Origin: Pseudopyrenochaeta lycopersici
Lineage: Eukaryota; Ascomycota; Dothideomycetes; Pleosporales; Pseudopyrenochaetaceae
NCBI GenBank assembly: GCA_003313425.1
Contig: NHZP01000054.1
Span: 248,001-312,000 of the forward strand
Direction of reading: 5' to 3'
DNA: 64,000 bases
The notes under the pieces were generated by a model. The model was not told the DNA's origin, made no database searches, and saw only the letters and a list, made by a program, of their open reading frames with translations. Within the stretch, counting starts at the first letter, position 1; every line of letters begins with the position of its first letter. This document shows, one piece after another, positions 58,624 through 64,000 of the stretch. Both the position numbers and the translations under genes were made by a program.

Positions 58624-59084
58624 GTCTACGTGGTCAGCACTGACGCTTGATCTCCTGTGGGTGCGCTTACCGTGAAGTTGCTGTATTGCTGATAATCGCA
58701 GGTGGCTTATCAATGTCAATGAGAGACAGAGTAGGAAGAAAAGTGAGGGTTTTCTTAGCTTATATAGCCAGATTCCAGATCACGCCGTAAGCGAAACCCC
58801 TGAAGAAACGCTTTCCTAGAAGCCAAGCCTCAATATAACGCAGATACGAGGCGGACACCGGTCTAGTGCATGAACAGGTGGCAGTCGTGGTGCCAGCGTC
58901 GTTTGTGGTATCGTCTTCTTCGAGGCGATGTCAATCTGCTCGCTGCGGACGTCCAGGCAACGAGGGCATGCTCCTGCTGAAAGGGTTGGCCGACTCCCTA
59001 CACTGTACCCCCTGTTTTGTGTCAGACATGGCCCTGTGCACATGTGGTAGCGTGGGTCCGAAGGTCCGATCTGCGAGGCGTCTC

Positions 59085-59121
59085 GCCACACGGTGTGTCT
59101 CGCTACGCAGTGGGTGACATT
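59085..59121 (-). repeat. Short match to the HET-flanking repeat end
   Basis: CTCGCCACACGGTGTGTCTC with GCTACGCAGTGGGTGACATTA resembles the outer end of the inverted-repeat family (CTCGCTACGGTGTGG, GCTACGTAGTGGGGGATGTTA). Diverged. Confidence 0.4.
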
Positions 59122-59676
59122 AAGTTAGGAATTCGATTGCTTTGCATGAGGAACACAACGGGAGTTTGAAGTTGAAAGAATAAGCTTTAATGGTACTTAC
59201 CAGTCCAACACTGTGCACTTCCATAGCTGGTTGTGAAAAATGGGCGACCATTGGAATATCAGACTCAAGCTATAACTTAATGAACGAATCCCGACATTAT
59301 CTGGCTTTGTCAGATGCGAATCAATTTATTTCCCTACTGCTATATACGCTCTTCGCTTCCTACCCTCTATTTATCTGGGCGCGCAAGAGATACGTCATAG
59401 ATGAGTACGGAACTGTGATGACATACAGTCTCATCAGACCGTGGTGAAGGTGCAGAAACAGGCCCATTTATGGTGATTTTCCTTGCTGTGTGGTACCCCC
59501 TAACGTCCATCCCTGCGTGCCGGAAATCCCTGTGTGCCGGAACCCCTCCGCTACTTTTGTCAAACATCACAGTGACTGAAACAGCAATATGTGACAGGGG
59601 CCGTGGACGTATATATAAGAGTGAGGTACCACGCCTGTAGGAACAATAACAATGAACACAATCACTTGCTTCAACA

Positions 59677-59692
59677 GGTTATGAGCCCGGGA
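59677..59692 (+). promoter_or_regulatory. Primer-binding site, initiator tRNA-Met half
   Basis: GGTTATGAGCCCGG directly follows the LTR end. It is complementary to the anticodon stem-loop of initiator tRNA-Met (CAU anticodon), as in Drosophila copia, where a cleaved tRNA half primes minus-strand synthesis. Confidence 0.75.
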
Positions 59693-59994
59693 TCGCACGC
59701 GACAAATTTGAAACTATATCTACAGCTAAGCTTCCGCAGCAAGTGATATACTTATTAGCAAGGATACTGACACATATAACCTAAGCTAGTACACCAATGA
59801 GAGCTCAAAACGGAGCGGATAACCCACTTTCCGCTCACAATCACAAACATCACAAATGTGATATCACAGTGCCAACTCCTAGGACGCGTAAGCCAAAGGC
59901 GCACAAAGACAAAAAGAACTGAACCAGCCCTACAACACGCGTAGCAGGTCGGCTACATTAAGACGATGCGTGTAAAAGATGAAGATAGAAAAGG

Positions 59995-60777
59995 ATGTCA
60001 ACTCCGACGACTAGATCAGGGACTGACCGTCTCGATTTATCACTTCTATCCCCAAAGATACTGACACAAAAGAAACAGCGACAGAAAATTCATCGCTGGA
60101 CAAAAGAGGAGTTGAACACTATATCTTATGTTCGGCTGCACCGAAAGTGGACTTGGAGTCAAATTCAAAGGACGCTTTTCTCGTCAATGTCAGTTGGCTC
60201 AGTCAAAGTCGCGTTCCTCCGCCTACAGCCAGATGAGCGCATACGCCGTGCTTCAATTGTGAGCTCCCGCAACAAGACTATTGAGCACTTCGGATTAGGG
60301 AACGAGACAAATCAGGCCCTTTGTCATACTGCTGGTCCTACTCAGCCTAAGCTCAGCGCTATACCAAACGCCCTGCCTACTAGAGCTAGGCATAAATATA
60401 GCATTAGTAACAATACTGCTCGCTATAACCTCCGACCAAATAGACCTCCAGAATTCAAAGAGAACCAATCACGATACTTGGTCGACAGCCAGCGATTTCC
60501 CCACTTCTCTAGGTCCTGTAGAAAATATTCTAAACTGCGCAACACACACGACAAGGATTACTTGCCTCCATCGCATTCTCCTACGCCAGATTCGTCTGAT
60601 CGTAGCCTCTCCATCACCTCCAGTACGCCAAGTGACGCATCAAGCCTAGACCTTTTCGGTTTAGAGGTGCGCTCCGTCAACTCATCGAGTCACGCCTCTC
60701 CTGTCACCTCAAGCCCACTCAGCAACAGATCAACCTTGGAATTCTTCAGTGCGGATGAAGATCCAACCCCAAGATGA
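59995..60777 (+). CDS. Copia upstream ORF with Myb/SANT-like helix motif
   Basis: 260 residues from ATG (59998 in the run ATGTCAACTCC begins at 59997 by count; frame ends TGA at 60775-60777). Residues about 30-80, HRWTKEELNTISYVRLHRKW then TWSQIQRTLFSSMSVGSVKV, resemble one Myb/SANT-type helix-turn-helix with Trp spacing. The rest is Ser/Thr/Pro-rich with a basic RARHKYSISNNTARYNLRPN stretch. The stop overlaps the gag-pol start as ATGA. Canonical Copia elements lack such an ORF. Role unknown; DNA or RNA binding is a guess. Confidence 0.65.
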   Translation: MSTPTTRSGTDRLDLSLLSPKILTQKKQRQKIHRWTKEELNTISYVRLHRKWTWSQIQRTLFSSMSVGSVKVAFLRLQPDERIRRASIVSSRNKTIEHFGLGNETNQALCHTAGPTQPKLSAIPNALPTRARHKYSISNNTARYNLRPNRPPEFKENQSRYLVDSQRFPHFSRSCRKYSKLRNTHDKDYLPPSHSPTPDSSDRSLSITSSTPSDASSLDLFGLEVRSVNSSSHASPVTSSPLSNRSTLEFFSADEDPTPR

Positions 60778-63700
60778 CTGATATTGCAAAATTTGAGCAA
60801 TTTGGCCTTAACACATTTTATAATGCCATCCCAATACTCGATAATGCTAATGACTGGTTCAAATGGAACCAGAAGGTCAATGAATTCATTAAAATATCTA
60901 CTGTTGCTGAAGACGGGGCGTCCCCGCCAGCAGAGGAAGGGGATGCACAACAATGGGAACGTCGCCAAAGGTTCTACTCAGCAATGATTACGGCAAAACT
61001 AACGCACAATGCTGCGCAGCGTATCAATGCTTTTAAAATTCATCGAGTATATCCACTCCTCAATGCAGTCAAGGACAACTTCAAACCAGAAGGCTCTGGG
61101 ACTTATGTCAACCTTCAACGACGATATATGTCTCTCACGCGAGAAAAGTGCGGGAGCGCCCAGGCGCTTGGAGCCGAGATCAGAGGGATTCACGCTGAGA
61201 AACTTTTACTCGATCCTGACTGTGTCACCTCAGAGATTGAGCGAACATTTTTCTTCTTGCATGCGCTGGGTGCCGAGTATGAAGGCTTTCGCGATTATAT
61301 CTTTAGACAAATGGATCTTGTCAACGATAGAGATTCAGATGGGAATATAGTTAAAGCGGCACCGACCTTCGATTACATTGAAAATAAAGCAATCGAGGAA
61401 GAGCATAGAAAAGGGCAGCTAAGAGAACGATCGAGCGTGGGGCAAACACTTCCTATCCTCGCGTTGATCCGAGGACCTGGTCAGAAGAATCTCATACCAT
61501 CTTCGGATGGAACCACATGCCGAATCGAGATTGATAATGTACCCTATTGCTCCTTCTGCCGAAAGCCCTACCACGTCGAAACCGAGTGCTTTAGGAAAAA
61601 TCCAAGACTAAAAGGCCAAGGGAAAGACGAAATGGGACACAAGGCAAGGGCACAGGGCTCGCAAGCCAGTGGACACAAGCCGCCAAAGAGACCGTACTCT
61701 AGCAACGACGAGGACGACGATGCAGGTGGCCCAAAAGACCCGAAGAAGCCTACCTTCATGGTAATGAAGGTTTCCGGAGAAGACGTCAATGCAGCATTTG
61801 AAAAGGACATTGAAAACAACTGCACCACTGTCAGCCATACCCTCGCGATGATGGCCACTAAGATGCTCCCAATTCGCGACGCTTGGATCGTCGACAGCGG
61901 CTGTGCTCAGCATGTGTGCAACAACGCCTCGAAGTTTGTCCAAATAGGCACATATCATGGGCCTGCACTCAGGAGCGTTGATGCATCCACATCTCCCTCA
62001 GGAGTAGGAACGATCAATATTCTATGCAATTCACACGGCAGAAGAAGATGGCTTATTCTTGATAACGTCCTCTTTGTCCCATCTGCGCATGCAAACCTTA
62101 TATCCGTGCCGCAGCTGCTCGAGCGCGGAGCTAAGGTCGAATTCTCTAGCAAGGGCGCCAGTATACGCAATAAGTCAAGTAAGAGGAGCTCATATACTGC
62201 AAGCAAATACCATGGCGTTTATGCGCTCGACCTATGGACAAATCTTTCTTTTCCAGCCTACCATGTCAGCCCACAATTGACGCTTTGGCACAACCGACTG
62301 GCTCATCTGAGCGATTCAAACCTACGGCGGCTCAAAAAGCAAGCCTATGGCATTCGAGATGTAGAGCCACGAGAACCATGCAAGCCATGCCTTCAGGGGC
62401 GAATGATCGAAAAGCCACACAACTGCTCAGGTCGGAAGGGGGAATTTCCAATGGAACTCCTCCATATGGACGTCGCAGGCCCATTTGATGAGGGTCTCGA
62501 TGGCAGTCGCTACTGGCTTACCATCGTTGACGACTCGACTGGCTGGATCGAAGTCATCCCTATACCACGACGGCAGGGATTTGTCATTGAATCGTTGCGC
62601 TTCTTTCTTGACCACAATGAGCGCCCTGAACGGAAGTGTAGACGGATACGACTTGATCGAATCCCTGAACAAGTGGGAGAAGAAATGAAATTCATCCTAT
62701 ATTCCCGGGCGATTCAGCCTGAGGTTACAGGTGTAGATCAGCACCAACAGAATGGCGTGGCTGAAAGAGCCCATAAGACAATATATGATCGAGTTGGACC
62801 TACACTAGCACACGCAAAGCTTCCATCGAAGTTCTGGCCAGAGATAGCTCGAACGGCTGCATATCTCTCGAACCGATCGCCCTCGTCAAAGCTTCAGATG
62901 ACACCATACCAGGCATGGTACGGCGAAAAGCCTGATTTATCACGACTAAGGGTGATCGGGTCGAGGGGGGAATACCTGGTCCCACCAAAGCAGAGGAAGA
63001 AGCTTACTGAGCCGCGAACAAGACCATGCATATTATTAGGCTATGAGGGGAACACCAATTACCGCATCCTACTAGAAGATGGAAGGATCGTTGGAACCCC
63101 AAATGCCGAATTCCAAGAAGCCCTTATGACTTCCTCCACACAGACGAGACTAGATGTGGGAGCCAAACAAGATGGCTTACCTGAGGCAACGGCTGCTGCC
63201 CCAGGGGGGAGTGTGACGGTGGGGCTATTAAACCAACCGTCGGTAAGTATACGGCAAGCATCCGTGCCAGCCTCTGGACGTCATGCGTCCGTGGCAGCAC
63301 CGGAACAGGCCATGTCTGAAACGAGCGCCGGGGACTCGCAAATACTACCTCGGGCGAGCACCAAGGACTCGCAAGTACTACCTTGGGCGGGCGACGGGGA
63401 CTCGCAAATACTACCTCGCGCGAGTGACGATGACTCGCAAACACTACCTCGACCGAGTGACGATGACTCGGGAGAAGGAGCGCCGTCCCAATCGAGTGAC
63501 GATGACTCGCAGCCAGTTGCTGAACAGGGAGACAGGACCTTGTCGCCTTCTAGGAGTGACGATACCTTTGGCTCATTTTCAGATGTTTCCGAAGGAGACG
63601 ATTCACTACCTAATGGCGGCCAGCAACGGGACGACGCTCGACACGATCAAGCTTGGGGAGAACGGCAACGATATCCGGGACACCACCTTGATCGCACAGT

Positions 63701-64000
63701 TCATGAGGTGAGGCAACAAGCCTTAGAATATCACCCTGAACTCAGAATCAGGGCCCCGCAGGCCACATCAGATACATCCGAATACAGCATGGAAGAGCTT
63801 GCACTGATGGATGTACCTGAAGGCAACGTACTCCCAACGTTCTTAACAGTAGCTGCGGAAGAAACAGAGCCCTTTGAACCAAAAACTCTTCATCAAGCGA
63901 AGAATGACACGAGCTGGCCTGAATGGGAGAGGTCTATGCTTGAAGAGGTCAACTCGCTCAAACAGAACAAAACGTGGGAGCTCGTCGACCATCCTAGAGA
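60774..64000 (+). CDS. Copia gag-pol polyprotein (partial, 3' end outside)
   Basis: Open from the ATG at 60774 to the window end (over 1070 codons). Order: gag (DWFKWNQKVNEFIK), zinc knuckle CSFCRKPYHVETEC, protease WIVDSGCAQHV, GAG-pre-integrase LTLWHNRLAHLSDSNLRRLK, integrase with HMDVAGPF, IRLDR and QQNGVAERAHK (D, D, E), then a linker with in-frame repeats, and the start of reverse transcriptase (WERSMLEEVNSLKQNKTWEL). No stop or frameshift seen. The next window should contain the RT catalytic motif, RNase H and 3' LTR. Confidence 0.92.
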   Translation, partial: MTDIAKFEQFGLNTFYNAIPILDNANDWFKWNQKVNEFIKISTVAEDGASPPAEEGDAQQWERRQRFYSAMITAKLTHNAAQRINAFKIHRVYPLLNAVKDNFKPEGSGTYVNLQRRYMSLTREKCGSAQALGAEIRGIHAEKLLLDPDCVTSEIERTFFFLHALGAEYEGFRDYIFRQMDLVNDRDSDGNIVKAAPTFDYIENKAIEEEHRKGQLRERSSVGQTLPILALIRGPGQKNLIPSSDGTTCRIEIDNVPYCSFCRKPYHVETECFRKNPRLKGQGKDEMGHKARAQGSQASGHKPPKRPYSSNDEDDDAGGPKDPKKPTFMVMKVSGEDVNAAFEKDIENNCTTVSHTLAMMATKMLPIRDAWIVDSGCAQHVCNNASKFVQIGTYHGPALRSVDASTSPSGVGTINILCNSHGRRRWLILDNVLFVPSAHANLISVPQLLERGAKVEFSSKGASIRNKSSKRSSYTASKYHGVYALDLWTNLSFPAYHVSPQLTLWHNRLAHLSDSNLRRLKKQAYGIRDVEPREPCKPCLQGRMIEKPHNCSGRKGEFPMELLHMDVAGPFDEGLDGSRYWLTIVDDSTGWIEVIPIPRRQGFVIESLRFFLDHNERPERKCRRIRLDRIPEQVGEEMKFILYSRAIQPEVTGVDQHQQNGVAERAHKTIYDRVGPTLAHAKLPSKFWPEIARTAAYLSNRSPSSKLQMTPYQAWYGEKPDLSRLRVIGSRGEYLVPPKQRKKLTEPRTRPCILLGYEGNTNYRILLEDGRIVGTPNAEFQEALMTSSTQTRLDVGAKQDGLPEATAAAPGGSVTVGLLNQPSVSIRQASVPASGRHASVAAPEQAMSETSAGDSQILPRASTKDSQVLPWAGDGDSQILPRASDDDSQTLPRPSDDDSGEGAPSQSSDDDSQPVAEQGDRTLSPSRSDDTFGSFSDVSEGDDSLPNGGQQRDDARHDQAWGERQRYPGHHLDRTVHEVRQQALEYHPELRIRAPQATSDTSEYSMEELALMDVPEGNVLPTFLTVAAEETEPFEPKTLHQAKNDTSWPEWERSMLEEVNSLKQNKTWELVDHPR
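63325..63535 (+). repeat. In-frame about 33-bp tandem repeats in Copia pol
   Basis: Repeats encode GDSQILPRAS-, SDDDSQTLPRP-type units between integrase and reverse transcriptase, five to six copies with one or two partial ones. The frame is maintained, giving an acidic Ser/Gln-rich flexible linker. Confidence 0.8.

Larger units (their letters stand above)
59550..64000 (+). mobile_element. Ty1/Copia element, 5' part, cut by the window end
   Basis: The 5' LTR ends with CAACA at 59676 and contains TATATATAAG at about 59608; its start could not be fixed. A primer-binding site follows directly. Two coupled coding regions, a 260-codon ORF and gag-pol, run to the window end without disruption. The element looks young. 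Confidence 0.8.

Noticed and set aside
59588..59676. A complete 88-bp LTR starting at TGTGACAGGG
   Set aside because: Too short to accept without a second LTR; the 5' end of the LTR is left undefined.

Overview
The window comes from a filamentous ascomycete (Pezizomycotina). The signs are: genes split by many short introns (about 43-73 nt) with GTAAGT-like donors and CTAAC/CTAAT branch sites; HET-domain (heterokaryon incompatibility) genes; a fungal PD-(D/E)XK nuclease-like gene; Ty1/Copia retroelements; and repeat copies that differ by transition-rich changes suggesting RIP. It looks like an accessory, repeat-rich compartment. Dothideomycetes is plausible but not proven. Long stretches hold no convincing gene.

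Layout. 1-3.5 kb: weak coding remnants. 3.9-6.2 kb: a five-exon gene of unknown function carrying an in-frame acidic minisatellite; a truncated inverted copy, split by a solo LTR, lies at 25.4-26.5 kb. 8.4-10.1 kb: a segment with a conserved MGTRHL gene, duplicated almost unchanged at 52.6-54.3 kb. 11.6-19 kb: small spliced genes (MADS-like, Myb-like, BTB/POZ, a broken P450, a coiled-coil protein) among dispersed repeats. 20.2-33.2 kb: Copia remnants, an inverted duplicated two-exon gene, solo LTRs, simple repeats, a MITE and a dead cullin-1 piece. 34.8-39.2 kb: three small unknown genes around a doubly truncated Copia gag-pol. 39.7-52.1 kb: an incompatibility-type cluster with a HET gene between 686-bp inverted repeats, a PD-(D/E)XK-like gene, and a second HET gene. 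55.6-58.8 kb: a disordered nuclear-type protein and a small membrane protein. 59.7 kb to the end: the 5' part of a Copia element that looks intact.

The main discovery candidate is the 5' end of the second HET gene (minus strand, 51331-47035). What first looks like a 31-unit, 68-bp minisatellite (about 49.02-51.13 kb) reads on the minus strand as near-identical 65-nt introns, each with GTAAGT donor, CTAAT branch site and TAG acceptor, separated by exons of exactly three nucleotides. The introns are nearly constant while the triplets vary. The upstream ATG exon ends in phase 0, all 32 micro-exons are one sense codon, and the downstream exon enters the HET frame in phase 0. The locus would therefore encode a short, hypervariable one-codon-per-exon segment in front of a HET domain.

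Exon structures were inferred by eye from splice signals and frame agreement. No transcript or database search was available.
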